Source of the DNA: Paralvinella palmiformis
Lineage: Eukaryota > Annelida > Polychaeta > Terebellida > Alvinellidae
DNA length: 64,000 nucleotides
Assembly (NCBI GenBank): GCA_025642065.1
Contig: JAODUP010000854.1
Coordinates: forward strand, 100,001 to 164,000
Direction of reading: 5' to 3'
The translations under genes were made by a program, and so were the position numbers. Under the pieces are notes generated by a model, which searched no databases, was not told the origin of the DNA, and saw only the letters and a list, made by a program, of their open reading frames with translations. Every line of letters begins with the position of its first letter. Within the stretch, counting starts at the first letter, position 1. This document shows, in pieces, positions 11,990 to 23,889 of the stretch.

Positions 11990-12373
11990 ATCGAATGACT
12001 ACTGACATTCCACCTCGACCACCTCCGGACATTACAGTGCTAGCAAAACGGAGCTTATAGTACCCGTAGATCTGGCATATTACGGTATCAGCGGAGCACA
12101 GGTTGGTTGCTCTGTCGGTCGTTCAGAGATTACGGTTCTAGGAGAATATGGATTACGGTGCAACTCGAACAGAAATTTCGGTGTGTGAGGATTGATTCTT
12201 GCGCAAGCTGATCAGCGATTACTGCATAGTAGAACGGAGATTATGGTATCAGCGGAATATAGAATGCGACTTTCAACAGAATGCAGATTACGGTGAAACA
12301 AAGACAGACGCGAAGCGTGGAAATAGAACGCAGATTATCGCGTCACCAGAAGAGATAACAGTGTTAGCAGGAA
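11990..12373. repeat. Degenerate array of a 'gattacggt' motif
   Basis: Words close to 'agattacggt' or 'cagattatggtatcagcgga' recur about every 25-45 bp. The same vocabulary resumes at 13236-13400 after the inserted transposons. It looks like a decayed minisatellite; the frame at 12199-12387 merely follows it. Confidence 0.55.
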
Positions 12374-12524
12374 AACAGATTGTTTAAATACGAGAATGCT
12401 GTGCTCGCAGAACCGAAATTACACAGTTTACAAAATATCGATTACTCTATCGGGAGGAGAGGAAATCCCCAACGTCAATTTAAATACCGAAAAGTACCAT
12501 TATAAAATATACAACAGTGCTAGA
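12374..12524. repeat. 151-bp direct repeat, left copy
   Basis: It reads from 'aacagattgtttaaatacg' to 'acaacagtgctaga'. It matches 13083-13236 in the same orientation throughout, with scattered substitutions (roughly 85-90% by eye). The two copies flank the SINE-A/LINE composite. Confidence 0.85.
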
Positions 12525-12661
12525 TGATGATGATGATGATAATGATGATGATGATGATGATGATTGGTGTTTTACGGCCACTGTTGTGCACATGGTAGGC
12601 TAAATGGGCCGTGCGACCTACAATGGTAATGAAGCGAAGTCAAAGATGAAACACCCTTCAG
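12525..12661 (-). mobile_element. SINE-A, 3' part, with (ATC)n tail, split by a LINE
   Basis: On the minus strand the body ends in '...ggccgtaaaacaccaatc' followed by a (ATC)n tail (12525-12563 as GAT units on +). The body is intact to 'cacccttcagat' at about 12661, where a LINE fragment interrupts it. The tRNA-derived head resumes at about 13007. Confidence 0.85.
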
Positions 12662-13006
12662 ATAATAATAATAATAATAATGTATATTTAATAAAGCGCC
12701 CTTACTAGCAGGAGCCATTCAAAGGCGCTGTAGAAATAATATGTAATATAATAATACCACAAACAATATGTCTGTAAAAACCCTGTAATGATTTAAAATA
12801 TAATAATTATTTATCTGTGAAAGCGACCTTAAATAGGTGTTTTGTTTTAGAAGTGACTTAAACTTTCTAAGAGACGACGCATTTCTAATATCTGCCGACA
12901 ACCTATTCCACAAAGTGGGGGCTGCAACACTAAACGCACAATCATCATATGACTTGAGCCGAGACACTGGCACCTGCAATAGTATCTGACTGGATGACCT
13001 GACTGG
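12662..13006 (-). mobile_element. Truncated CR1/L2-like LINE 3' end, inserted in SINE-A
   Basis: On the minus strand, about 12840-12979 encodes the C-terminal signature of non-LTR reverse transcriptases, with 'AFSVAAPTLWNRL' and a following 'FKSLLK' helix. Then come the 3' UTR element with 'aaagcgcc' (as seen on +, near 12693) and a tail of ATT units (12662-12679 as TAA on +). The 5' end is truncated, as is typical of LINE insertions. The target is the middle of a SINE-A, so this LINE is younger than that SINE. Flanking duplication is at most a few bases. Confidence 0.85.
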
Positions 13007-13082
13007 ATATCCCCACGCCCAGATTCGAGACCAGGTGGGTGTGATCTGTGGTCCAACACCCTATCAACTAGACTACGGAGGC
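13007..13082 (-). mobile_element. SINE-A, tRNA-derived 5' head, split from its body
   Basis: On the minus strand the A-box-like 'gtctagttgatagggtg' and B-box-like 'ggtctcgaatctggg' are seen. This is the 5' half of the SINE at 12525-12661. It ends exactly where the right 151-bp direct repeat starts. Confidence 0.85.
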
Positions 13083-13236
13083 AACAGATTATTTAAATAC
13101 GAGAATCCTGTTCTCGCCATAGCCGAAATTACACAGTTTACAGAATATCGATTACTCTATCGGCAAGAGGAGGAAAGCCTCAAGGCCAATTTAAACACCA
13201 AAACGGTGCCATTATAAAATACACAACAGTGTCAGA
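13083..13236. repeat. 151-bp direct repeat, right copy
   Basis: Same orientation and extent as 12374-12524. It begins one base after the SINE head, so the SINE sits precisely at the junction of the two copies. Confidence 0.85.
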
Positions 13237-14754
13237 AGACGGACAACAGTGCCGGCAGAAAACACGACAGTGCGAGTAGCCCATTGACTACCGGGTACAG
13301 ATTATACGCCATCAAGGGGCCGCCGACATAACACGGGTTACGGTGTTGGCCGAGGACCGATCGAAGAGACGGGGAGATTACGGGGTAAACATTAGGACCG
13401 GCTGCCTGCGGTACGGCGCCGACACCAAGGATCATCATCGTGGTGGGAGAAACCGAAACTCGCCGCTGACCGGATCTTGTCCTTAAATCAAAAGCCAGCC
13501 ATTATAATGAGACACGGTCTCCCATTACGGCAAGACGTGAACATTAATTAATATTGATGAGTAATTCGGCGCAGCGCTAATTATGTTCTACGACTGAATA
13601 AAGACACCAACATCGGCCCATGTATAATTAAGCATCGGCTTAGGCCGGAGCTTGCACGGGCGGTGAGGGACGTTGGGAGGGGACGGGGAAGGGGGGGGGG
13701 GGGTTCTGGAGGAGATGAGTGCGGTGACGGCCTGGAGAAAACGTATTGTTTATATGATTGGATATTAAATAAGTATTTTTAAGACATTCATTAAGTATGT
13801 GGGCGCGTAGCGAAGATTAAGCTGGATGATAATGATGATTGCTGTTACTATCATCATTTATAGCGGGGTGGGGGGTGGTTTACGATTATTATCACATTGT
13901 TTTCGGCCAAGGACAGCATCACAGCAAAAATGAAGTAATTAAGTTCTTCCTCATCCGAGCTACCGCAATGTGTATGCGAAGCCGTCTATAGCTAATGAAG
14001 GTATCGTAGGGGAGGGGCGGGGCGGGGTGGCGAACAGGGGAAAGTCCCCGATGTATAGGTGTGAGGAGTGAACCCAACGTCTGCGTGCTAGCACTCGCCC
14101 TCTCGGTTGTTCGGATGGGACTCGGGGCGAGCAAATATAAGAAGCCGAATTGATTATAGGAGTGGAGGTGTCATAATGGCCTTGCTTATGGAAGTGCGCC
14201 GACAAATTAGCACCATCTCGCGATAACATATGCGTTGTTATACACAGCTCTCCCCCTCCCCCCATTTAGCTTTCGACAAAATAAATACGAACAAAAAATA
14301 GATTTAATATATAGCAAATGCGCGAACTCCAAATGAGGTACAGGTATACGCATAGCTATTACATTATCCGTCTACCTAGCTATATCACGATTTGAAAGAA
14401 TAGATAAAAAAGACGAGCCTTTTAACATGATGAATGAAACAATAATGAGAATTATTTCCATTATAGCAGGAATAGATTTGGCCAAGTTTAATTAACATCG
14501 GGTTCAATATCATCTGCAGTAGCCTCTTGACCCCCATGTTAACCATTCCACCATTCGAGGTGGCATTTTAATCAGCCACGGGCATAAAAGTATTATTTTC
14601 ATTCATTTGTTGTAATATTTAAAACAATAGTAATTTTTAAAGTCGCTGATAGCACGAAAATTATGACGCAAACACGAAGTATTATTAACCTCTTCATCCA
14701 ACGTTAGTAATTGATTTAGATATGATTAACTTCAGTATGAGAATTTTACTAACT
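13237..14754. other. Gene-less stretch
   Basis: The 'gattacggt'-type array continues to about 13400. Long G runs lie at 13691-13703 and GC-rich sequence at 13990-14040. No domain is recognised in the frames at 13919-14265. Confidence 0.55.
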
Positions 14755-14792
14755 GTGTGTGTGCGCGTGCGCGCGCGCGTGTGTGTGTGTGT
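14755..14792. repeat. (GT)n/(GC)n microsatellite
   Basis: GT units with a central alternating CG run. Confidence 0.9.
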
Positions 14793-15082
14793 AAGATTAG
14801 CTAATTTCGGTAACAAAATCACAGCTAAACCTATCCATAAAACGCAGAAGCATTTCTAAGAAAACTGTATTTCCCAAATAACGCCCCTCACCACCATCCA
14901 ATATTATCCAAAAGCCCCGGATGTGGTCTGGCCGATATCGGTTGAGTCACATTTCGGGCAATTAATCGAAGTGGCGTTTGATTTCGCTGAGTATCCGATG
15001 AAGAAGGTACAGTATACAACCATACGGTAGTACCGAGCTACATGTGGCGTTTGATAAATGTTTAATGGGTTTCTCCACACAC

Positions 15083-15110
15083 AGCTCCACCTCGAGTTTG
15101 AGGTGGAGCT
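15083..15110. other. Perfect 11-bp hairpin
   Basis: The arm 15083-15093 (agctccacctc) is fully complementary to 15100-15110 (gaggtggagct), with a six-base loop at 15094-15099. No neighbouring gene explains it. Confidence 0.85.
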
Positions 15111-15503
15111 ATGATTAAGCGGCCTAATCCTTTACCCGTTTAGTCTGATCACCGCGAAGGGTATACCTAAGTAATGTTGACTACGACCCAACGCCCCCTA
15201 CGAGTGTGGCCTCGTTTCATCGCTTACAGCTGCACAGTAAGCACGCGCAAATAAAAGCCATAGTTATTAAATACTTAAATCGACAACACGTTTCTCGCTC
15301 TATGTTTTCCTTAGCTTGGTGGGCATATCTAGAAGGAAGAACCAACACAGGGAGGTTTGTGGCGCCTCCAGAATGGGAGTTAAATATCGCTGTAACGTGT
15401 ACCTGTTGGATATTCCATCTGATCATTTTATTGTCTGGTGTATTATAGCCACATGGATATATCTTTAGACTAGGCTAAACAAAACATCACTCAGTCACTC
15501 GCG

Positions 15504-15593
15504 TGTATATATATATATATCTGTGTGTGTGTGTGTGTGTGTGTGCATGTATGTGTGTGGGGTGTGCGCGTGCGTGTGCGCCTGTGTGCGATA
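15504..15593. repeat. (TA)n-(GT)n-(GC/GT)n microsatellite
   Basis: A short TA run leads into GT and then mixed GC/GT units. Confidence 0.9.
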
Positions 15594-16483
15594 ACAAATC
15601 GGATATTGTTTATATCAGCAGCAGGTAAATGACAGTAAATATCATCTGCACACAAATTAACAGAATGCGACAGTAGACCAAAGGTGGGTATTGGTAGTCT
15701 TGATACACCTCCAGGCCTCTGGTATCTACTTAGATAACTCTACACGGTGTGATGCATTATATGGATTTTATTGAACGAAACTCTCATCATCTAGGCCTGC
15801 CCCACAGCTTGACATATTTTGAAACAAAGAAATCACGACCCACGACAAAAATTGGGTGAAAAATCCTTTTTCCCCGGGGGATCTTTCTTGCAACAAAGAA
15901 GTTTGAGATCAATACGTCATCGTAAAGTCTAAAAGATTAGTGTGTATTGTGTATCCAGGTTATAAAACTACTCCCAAATGTCCCATGGCCTGTAACATCA
16001 CGACCGCAGGCGCGTCACACCTGAACACCGATAGAATAGGCCAACCAGCCAGCCAGCATTGTGAATGGGCCCAGCCCCACACCTGCAATTACTCATACAA
16101 GTTCACCTGCTCATGGCCAGCATCTACACAAGGGGAACTAATTGTCGCCGGGTTGATGGTGGGTATCAATGGTTATCGCAATCATTTGGTTAATACAACC
16201 ATATGCAAATGATAATTTATGTGACATAATCGTGTGCTAGCCGTGCCTATATATAGGTTGTATTGCTAAATGTTGTGCCATTTGAACGTTTGCTAGGATC
16301 GGATTTATGCGAAGCGTAAATCTGACATCAACACGTTCCGTAAATTGTCTGTGAACGTCGAAAGCGACATAAACACGTCTACAGCCGTAACTATGGTAAA
16401 CAACAACGTTTGTAACATAATATAAAATGAAGTTAAAATATCAAGCACATTTTCTACAACTCTTACATTTTCTAATAGTAATT
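15594..16483. other. Gene-less stretch
   Basis: Nothing supportable except an imperfect hairpin around 16300-16325 (gatttatgc/gcgtaaatc). The open frame at 15940-16212 (90 codons, several cysteines) has no recognised domain. Confidence 0.5.
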
Positions 16484-16541
16484 CAGCTATGTCTGTCTGT
16501 CTGTCTGTATGTTTCTCGCCCTGGCTGTGTGTGTGTATGTA

Positions 16542-16580
<39 letters not shown>

Positions 16581-16750
16581 GTTTTAGTTGTGTATAAAAA
16601 GGCACAGAGAATCTCGAACAGTGAATTCACTGTGGACGTTTCTTCATATTTTAGCTGTGTATGATAAGGCACCGGTTTAGCTGTGCGTGTGAATGTGTGT
16701 GTGTATGTGTGTGTATGTGTGCGCGCGCGTGAGAGAGAGTTAGTGAGACA

Positions 16751-16784
<34 letters not shown>

Positions 16785-16785
16785 A
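16484..16785. repeat. Cluster of (TGTC)n, (GT)n and (GA)n microsatellites
   Basis: TGTC units lie at about 16490-16508, GT at about 16528-16580 and 16680-16730, and GA at about 16732-16785. Confidence 0.9.
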
Positions 16786-16999
16786 GTATGCCCATATCCT
16801 TGCACCATATCATCAGCAACGCAGAAACATCTCACATCAAATGCTCTAAACAGGAATTTCATTTTTTTATGAAACCAATTCCAACATATTGAACCCCAGT
16901 CTACATTGAGACCTTCACAAAATATTCAATGAATTTGTGGCATTTTGTCACTCCGCCAGAGTAGATGACAGCCAACCCCGAAGCACAACACCACACCGG

Positions 17000-17108
17000 A
17001 GGTTTATGAGGCGAGGTGAAAACGAAAAGCTCCTCAGACTGAGACCGGTCGGCGTTTGAACCCAGATGGAAGAGATCTGTGGCCAACAGCGCTATCAGTC
17101 AGGCCATA
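17000..17108 (-). mobile_element. SINE-A fragment, head end
   Basis: On the + strand it carries 'atgaggcgaggtgaaaacg', 'cggcgtttgaacccagatg' and 'ctgtggccaacagcgctat'. This is the head plus first part of the body in minus orientation; the 3' body is too diverged to place. Confidence 0.7.
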
Positions 17109-17639
17109 TAGCCGTAGCTCACCGATGGCGCTCTAAAACATGGGAGCGATACGCCCTACAGCTCCACCGACACGGACACTCCCACTGAAACCCGTCCCGA
17201 CCCACCCCCGGTCATGTGACCTTTCCGATAGTAACATCACGTGGTTTCAAGCCATCCGTCAACGGCGGCGACCAACATCAGCCGAATAAGTCAACACAAT
17301 GGAGTCGGCCGTCGTGCGTACGGCTCGTCGGCTCGTTCGTCACGATTTCGCCCGACGTCGTCTATGGCGCAATCAAATTACGTTTCTTCGGCTGCAATAA
17401 TGCAATCGCGATTATTGGTATTTAGAATGACGCGGGCACAAGAAGCGCCAATCTCTGGCGATACAAACATCGGCGACCCGTCGAACTCCCTAATACGTAC
17501 AAAAAAATGCCGGGATCGCTAATCTAATCCGGTCACGAGATATCGGCTTCATTGTGTGCGTCATACGACGGTAGTTTATGCGTTTCAAAAGATAATTTTT
17601 TGTTTGTTTGTTTGATTGGGAGAATATTGCGCGGGCACA
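17109..17639. other. CpG-rich stretch, no supported gene
   Basis: Two overlapping frames at 17216-17425 and 17241-17522 on + reflect stop-poor CpG-rich sequence. No domain or splice context was recognised. Confidence 0.45.
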
Positions 17640-18330
17640 TCTCAGTCGAGTCTCCCGGAAACTATTAGGCGAGATACGGCTTACTGACTGTGAGTGGGTG
17701 CGCTCATTGGGAACACTCCGGGCGTTAATGGCGGACGATACTCGCTTTGGCTGCTCCCATTATGACACCTCTCGTGCACTAATAGCGCTCATTGCGACAC
17801 CGATTACTGACCAAGCATAATCATTGATGATTGATTGGTGTTTTACGGCCACTTTTGTGCACGCGGTTGACTAGATGAGCCGAACGACCTCTAAAGGTAA
17901 TGAAGCAAAGTCAAAGATGAAACAACCTTCAGATATGCCCACGCCGATATTCGAACACGGGTAGTAGTGATCTGTGATCCAACCCGCCACCGCTAGACCA
18001 CGGAGGCGTCCGTTTCAAGTGCAATCAAGGTAAGGTCCATTGTATAGAGTTAGGACACCCATTTCGTTTCACCAATTGTGAATTAATAGCACTCACCGCG
18101 AATTAACGTTTCAGCAATAATGAACACTCATTAGGTCAGCCACTATTTAGGCCGAGACGGAACTCACAGCGACAACGAATGGGGACTGGCGTTACTCACT
18201 GTGAACGCGAATATGAACTGATTGCGTTCATTTCAATAACCATCACGGAATACAGGCACTCATTCGGACAACCATTATGAGCCAATGGCACCCCGATAGC
18301 AACGATAATATGAGCTGGAGTGAAGGGGTC
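17640..18330. repeat. Degenerate 'ctcattgcgacaccgatta' array, interrupted by SINE-A
   Basis: Variants of 'actcattgcgacaccgatta' recur at about 30-45 bp on both sides of the SINE-A copy at 17834-18010. Examples lie near 17705, 17752, 17788, 18080, 18126, 18195 and 18257. It looks like a decayed minisatellite. Confidence 0.55.
17834..18010 (-). mobile_element. SINE-A, near full length
   Basis: On the minus strand the tRNA-like head has an A-box-like 'tggtctagcggtggcgggt' and a B-box-like 'gttcgaatatc'. It is followed by the body ending 'gtggccgtaaaacaccaatc' and a short degenerate 'atcatcaatg' tail. At about 175 bp it is one of the best copies for defining the family. Confidence 0.88.
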
Positions 18331-18841
18331 TCTATAAAGGTATATTTAATACGGTATATTCCACAAATTACATCCCCCACTGCTATCGAGGGAGCTTCGA
18401 TAAGCTTCCGCGTAATAAACGTTCGACTTGTTTACAGAGATGATGAACAGTTTTCACTTCGGGAGAAAAATTTTGAATCTTCAAGGCAGCCAAAAACCAG
18501 GAAGTCACATCGGCGAGTGGTCGTAGCCACTTGCTGAAAGAAGTGAACAAATCCTATCCGAAATCCAATCCATTACAATCCATTACACGCGTAATCCATA
18601 GCGGTATCCATTACTACCGATGCCCAACGTCCAGGAAAAGACACTAATTGATCTACGGGCTATCGACATAATCAATACCAATCATTGTTCAATGATGACC
18701 ATCAGAAAACAATTCCGATTAGTCACCGACTGAAAACCGTTTTAAGATCGAGTCAAACTGTAGCTGTTCTGACGACAACAACAACATTAATTCGTCCTTA
18801 ATGTTTCATCGTCCTACCCAGAGAATTAACTAGCTGAAACT

Positions 18842-18853
18842 GGGGGGGGGGGG
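18842..18853 (+). repeat. Poly-G run (about 12 G)
   Basis: Homopolymer inside unremarkable unique sequence. Confidence 0.9.
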
Positions 18854-19115
18854 TGAGGGGGAATGTGTTAATTTTGGCAGAGAGAGTTTTATTTCTATGG
18901 TCAGAGGTGCGTGAGGCCGCGTGAAGAGTGGACACGGTTAAGTGTGAATTTAAAGACTGAAGGCAAAAACATACTTGATAGTCATATATCGTTACTTAGA
19001 AATATGAAATTAAATTTGGCATTTTCAAGCACAAATACAATACAGTACAATAGATACAACCGTGTTTTGGATACCAGTACCTAATATATTATCAATAGAT
19101 TGGTCAAGTTTACGG

Positions 19116-19190
19116 AATGAAGACTCCAATTCGAACCCACGACCACGAGAGCCGTATTCTAAACACTGCGCCGTTGGAGTGCCATTACTG
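19116..19190 (-). mobile_element. tRNA-like SINE head
   Basis: On the minus strand there is 'ggcgcagtgtttagaatac' (A-box-like) and 'gggttcgaatt' (B-box). It has no tRNA fold and no identified body. Confidence 0.5.
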
Positions 19191-19352
19191 AATCTAGACA
19201 TTTCATTTTAAAAAGACATACATGCACACAAATGTAAATTAACAAACTTTATGAGCTAGATAACAAGTGCATTAATTATAAAATGGCTAATTGATCATTG
19301 AAATATTTCCAATGTATTTAATGGCTCTGTCCTTATTATTCATTGAAAAACC

Positions 19353-19385
<33 letters not shown>

Positions 19386-19888
19386 CATTTGTATAATACT
19401 CTATATAATAATAACAACAATAATAACATTATTAACCATTTTGCTTTACTAATTTCGCATACAATCTAATATCATCAACAATTATGATTATTATCTGCCT
19501 ATATCACATACTGGTTTATCAATGCACTTCTAAAACATGTTCAATGAAATCATCATTAGAATGTTTTCTTAAGTAAAATGACTATTTGAAACAAATTGGG
19601 GATAACTTTATAATAGATTAAATCTAACATCAATTCATAGAGATGTGTGTTCTTTCTGGTTGCAATAATATACAATAATCCATCAGTGATCAACGAAGTA
19701 CTCGTTTTAGGGCTGAGTTGATATAAGTGAGTAAGTAAAAAAATTGTATCTATTAGATAGAATCGAACCGAGGTCCTGCCAGTTTCTAACACACCATTTT
19801 TTGCACTAAGAGACCATAATAAGCAAACATTTTAAACGTTATTAATACCAATAATCTTAAATATGTTCAGGTGTTTATTTATATTATG

Positions 19889-19936
<48 letters not shown>

Positions 19937-20340
19937 GCACACATGGCTTAGACCAGCAGTAATAACCTTTATTGTTTCACACAATCCCACCCCAGTTTTG
20001 ATACGCAAATAGGATGCCATGATAGCCCCGCAGTTACCTCACTGAACAGAAAACCTCCAAATAACGGGATGAGTGTTCCAATCTCAATCATACCTGTTAT
20101 TTGTGGGATTTGTGTTTAGATAGGGTGTTGCCCCATCTCTACGTCTTCCCGATATAGCCAATGTCAAGGCTAAATAAACACACACACACACACACGCGCG
20201 CGCGCACACACACACATACACACAATATCGTCCACTTCTAGTTGCTAATAATAGCCGCATAGTACACAATAATCGATCACCATCCATCCAACTACGTATT
20301 TGTTTATGCCTAAGCGTTGACCGGTGAGTACACAAAAGGC
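19191..20340. repeat. Gene-less stretch with (ATA)n, (AT)n and (CA)n tracts
   Basis: Tracts lie at about 19352-19384 (ATA), 19892-19933 (AT) and 20178-20225 (CA/CG). Frames here are repeat translations or lack domains. Confidence 0.7.
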
Positions 20341-20341
20341 T

Positions 20342-20428
20342 AACAGCCAGCTAGTAGTCCCGAACCAAAGAGCTCTACGCTCCTATAGCGCAACACTCTA
20401 GCCGATGAGCCAGAACCACGCGTTAGTT
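20342..20428 (-). mobile_element. tRNA-like SINE head
   Basis: On the minus strand, 'tggctcatcggctagagtg' resembles an A box and 'tttggttcgggactac' a B box. It may be the 5' end of a third SINE family. Confidence 0.5.
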
Positions 20429-20964
20429 CGGACAAGAGAACAGATTTAACGTACAGGCTGTTAATTGATCATGCACACCGATTCTAGGAGTTGTCCAATC
20501 CTATAAACGATTCATTACCTTAGAATCAGTCGTCGTGTGTGGCCTTGGTTTAGGCGTAGAACGGGAGCTGCTGCCGTCATCGCAAACGGAGATGACGTTG
20601 TTGTCAGAGAAGTGCGCGAAGTATTATATGCGTCAGCAAACATGGCCAGATTGATGGCATGATGCCTCTCGGGGTGGGGAGATGGGGTACTTCCGAACCG
20701 CTGTTCGCAGCGTACTGCTCTGCAGACTTCCGGCGCACCGGAATTGAATCCCGATGCAGTCAGTAGCTCTGTGGAATATTTCATTCATCACACAAAAAGC
20801 TTCAGCTGGGTTTTATTAATTCACCGACAAGAGGTAGCTAGCTACTCTGGCAAGTATCTCAGGTGAGACCAACGTCTAGGCTAAACAACACACTCTCTCT
20901 CTACCTACCTCTCTATTCACTCACTCATTCATCCACCCACTCACTCACTCACTCACTCATTCAC

Positions 20965-21065
20965 TCAAGGAGGTGTGGTTCTAGTGGCTAGGAGCATGAG
21001 AGATAGGTCAAAAGTACGGTGTTCTCCAAGTTCGAATCGATCAGCCAGTTACTGATCCCTGTTGG
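20965..21065 (+). mobile_element. tRNA-like SINE head
   Basis: On the + strand, 'tggttctagtggctaggagc' (A-box-like) is followed by 'aagttcgaatcg' (B-box) about 45 bp later. An (AT)n tract follows at 21087. Confidence 0.5.
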
Positions 21066-21084
21066 ATAATAACTGGTTAGTTCA

Positions 21085-21086
<2 letters not shown>

Positions 21087-21130
<44 letters not shown>
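21087..21130. repeat. (AT)n microsatellite
   Basis: About 44 bp of pure AT. Confidence 0.95.
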
Positions 21131-21134
<4 letters not shown>

Positions 21135-23440
21135 TTAACTTAGCTGGCTTAGATGGATTATTGTATAGATTGCGGCAGTTTAAAACAGCGCCATCCCAGT
21201 ATTTATGTCCGTGGGAGAATCTATTGCTCCATAAGCCAGCGGCAACATTTCGACCCAAATATAAAGTTCCCGGTGCACTCAGACTGTTTAATAATTTAGA
21301 ATTAAAACAAAAAACCTTCAAGCTCTCGTGAGAATCCAGGCACGCGTTGGGGAGTTAAATAACATATGAGTTATGGCAATTACTGGATGGTGCGATACTT
21401 ATTCCACGATAGGATCATGGAATGGCCGATGTTATTGATGTGACGGTGTATGTGTATGCATGCATGCGCGTGTGCATTTATGTTTGGGTTTGTCTACGAG
21501 TGTATGCTGGTGTGCATGTGTGAATTTGGGTGTATGTATGTGTGTTTGTATGTATGTGGGTATACGTGCGCACGCACATATGTGAATTTGTGTGCGTGGG
21601 TGCGTGTTCAGGACCAGAACTGAGTGTGCGGATGCTCAGCGATTCTAAAAGTGTTTTCACTTAATTTACTTCTATGAGTCTTAAACAAACGTTTGATGAT
21701 TAAGAACATACATATTTTTTATACAGGAGTAAGAATTCTTCACCGCCCTGGTCCAGGCTCAACACCCATATCTACGTGTTAATTCAGGCAGGCAGGTGCA
21801 AATCCATTAACAACAAACAACAAAAATGCTTCCAAACGGTAACGGTCAAATCCAGGTTTTGTTCGTTGGCACAGTCCGCGTTTCATCTCGCTATATATTG
21901 TATGGGATTATTTAAAAATCCCGTTTTTACGCCCTCCCTTATTTGCCGAGGAATATTTCCATAAGCTTATTTAATAAATATCTGTTTGATTAATCATACG
22001 GCTAATATCACCAACAATATTTATCCTCTTGGGACAAAGAAGGTGAAAATTTCTCTTGTTTATGACAATGACTCATCGCTTGCTTATATCGAGCAATTTT
22101 ACGGTGATGTTTTATTTATTAAATTCATATTTCACAGATATTTTGCCAGCGTCGGTAACAGCTTCTGTTAATTAATCACTGACTTTTCCTAGCGAAAGTC
22201 CGGCCATCAGGGGAAATAACACAAAACTGACTTATATCAACCGTGTTCCTTACTTGGCTTATGAATTCCATCCAGCCATCCTATAAATGATATTTCCCAG
22301 TTTCCCCGTGTCGGGATCACGTCGAAGAATTAGGCGTTTGCATTATAATTTAACCCATTACATCGGGATGATCAAAATCTCTCAGTTGAAATGTATATAT
22401 GTTACAGTTATTCCGCATAATCAGGTAACATGTATATTACCTGAACTTTTCAGGTAATCTCTATTAAATTTCAGTTAGCAATAGACGTATTGCCTGAAAA
22501 TTTCAGATTAACTGTAAGATATATAACACTTCAAAACTGAAAACACAATTCATTTGCAACAATTCCCAGTAGGATAAATCTACGCCATATATCAAGACAG
22601 GGGTCCCAGCTTTGGCGATCCTATCCCTCGGGGAACCAATTAACTTTCAGTTATAGCGGTTCTCTCATATCGACGCTAGCAATGGGACATGGCACAGCAG
22701 CACCACGCTCGTTAACTGTAACCACGCGGTGGTTAAACACGGCTACTTTCTCAAACTGAGCATGCAAGTTGGCAGTTTCTCGTCTAGAACAAGGAGATAA
22801 TGATCAACCGCCGGCAGGTGTTTTAGGCTGCAATTACAGCCGGCCCAGCCTGTTCGGTAACCGATTACGCTTTTTTCCGCCAGCCGGTGGAATTCCCGGG
22901 ATGGGTTTTCACGACATTACTATCAGAAAACCAGTGGCAAGCTAAACTGTGCTGTTTACGGGCCGGAACTGTGAGATTACAGAATGGAAGAATACTTACT
23001 GCACCGCGACCGTGTGCGTTATGTAATGGGTGGCGGTAGACTTACATCGCCTAAGACGTCAACTGTAACTAGGGAATTTAAAATTCTAGCCAGCCGTAAG
23101 TTAACTCAATGATTGATCAAGCATGACACTGGCCATGATTCGAAATTAGTATTAAACGCAGCATGAACATATGGCCGTACGCACCATACTGGAGAAAGAA
23201 AGAATGAACGACTGTTATGGTAAACACTATCGTGTATCAAACTGAAATACTCGCTGTAATTGCATGGCGATTCGGTTACATATAAAACGGTGCATTGTAA
23301 ACAAGGGACAGTTTGCGTCAAATTACTGTAAAATTAAATGGCAACGAAGTGTTTCTAGGTTTACTGTTGTAAGCTTTCTTTGTTTCTCTATAGATCGATG
23401 CCGGCATTCGTGACGCTTTCGTTTGTAAAAATGTAAATTT
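21131..23440. other. Gene-less stretch
   Basis: GT-rich simple sequence lies at about 21440-21600. The rest is unique sequence with moderate CpG. Frames of 60-90 codons lack domains. Nothing else was identified. Confidence 0.5.
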
Positions 23441-23600
23441 TGATATTTTACGGCCACTTTTGTGCACGAGGTAGGCTGTATATGACGAGGGACCTCCAAC
23501 GGTAATGGAGCGCAGTGAAAGATGAAACATCCTTCTGATATAGCCCGGCCGGGGTTCGAACCCAGATGTTAGAGATCTGGGGTCAGACAATTTCCTATGA
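23441..23600 (-). mobile_element. SINE-A copy, head end damaged
   Basis: On the + strand it runs from 'tattttacggccacttttg' through 'agtgaaagatgaaac' to 'ccggggttcgaacccag', in order. The A-box side at 23585-23600 is diverged or replaced. The B box is perfect on the minus strand. Confidence 0.85.
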
Positions 23601-23889
23601 CTATCAGCATTGGTCTGTACCTCTGCCAGAAGGCTGCATTGGTCTGAATGGATTTCTGGCTCACGTTCCATGTTAAACTCTGGCCTGAAAACTGCAGATA
23701 ATTATAATGCCACTCATTCGGCGTTATATACCTGCAAAGCTAATCGTGGTAATTACCCAGGCAGTTACTATGGTAGCCGTGTAATAAGGTAAATATAGTC
23801 TGAATAAAATTTTCAAATAACTTAAAGCAGTACTTCTATATAGTACTTTATAAACAAATACCTTTACCTCGTGTTCTCGTGGCTGTTGC

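Noticed and set aside
16487..16892. Long frames rich in HT, SL or RE repeats
   Set aside because: Translations of GT, GA and TGTC microsatellites.
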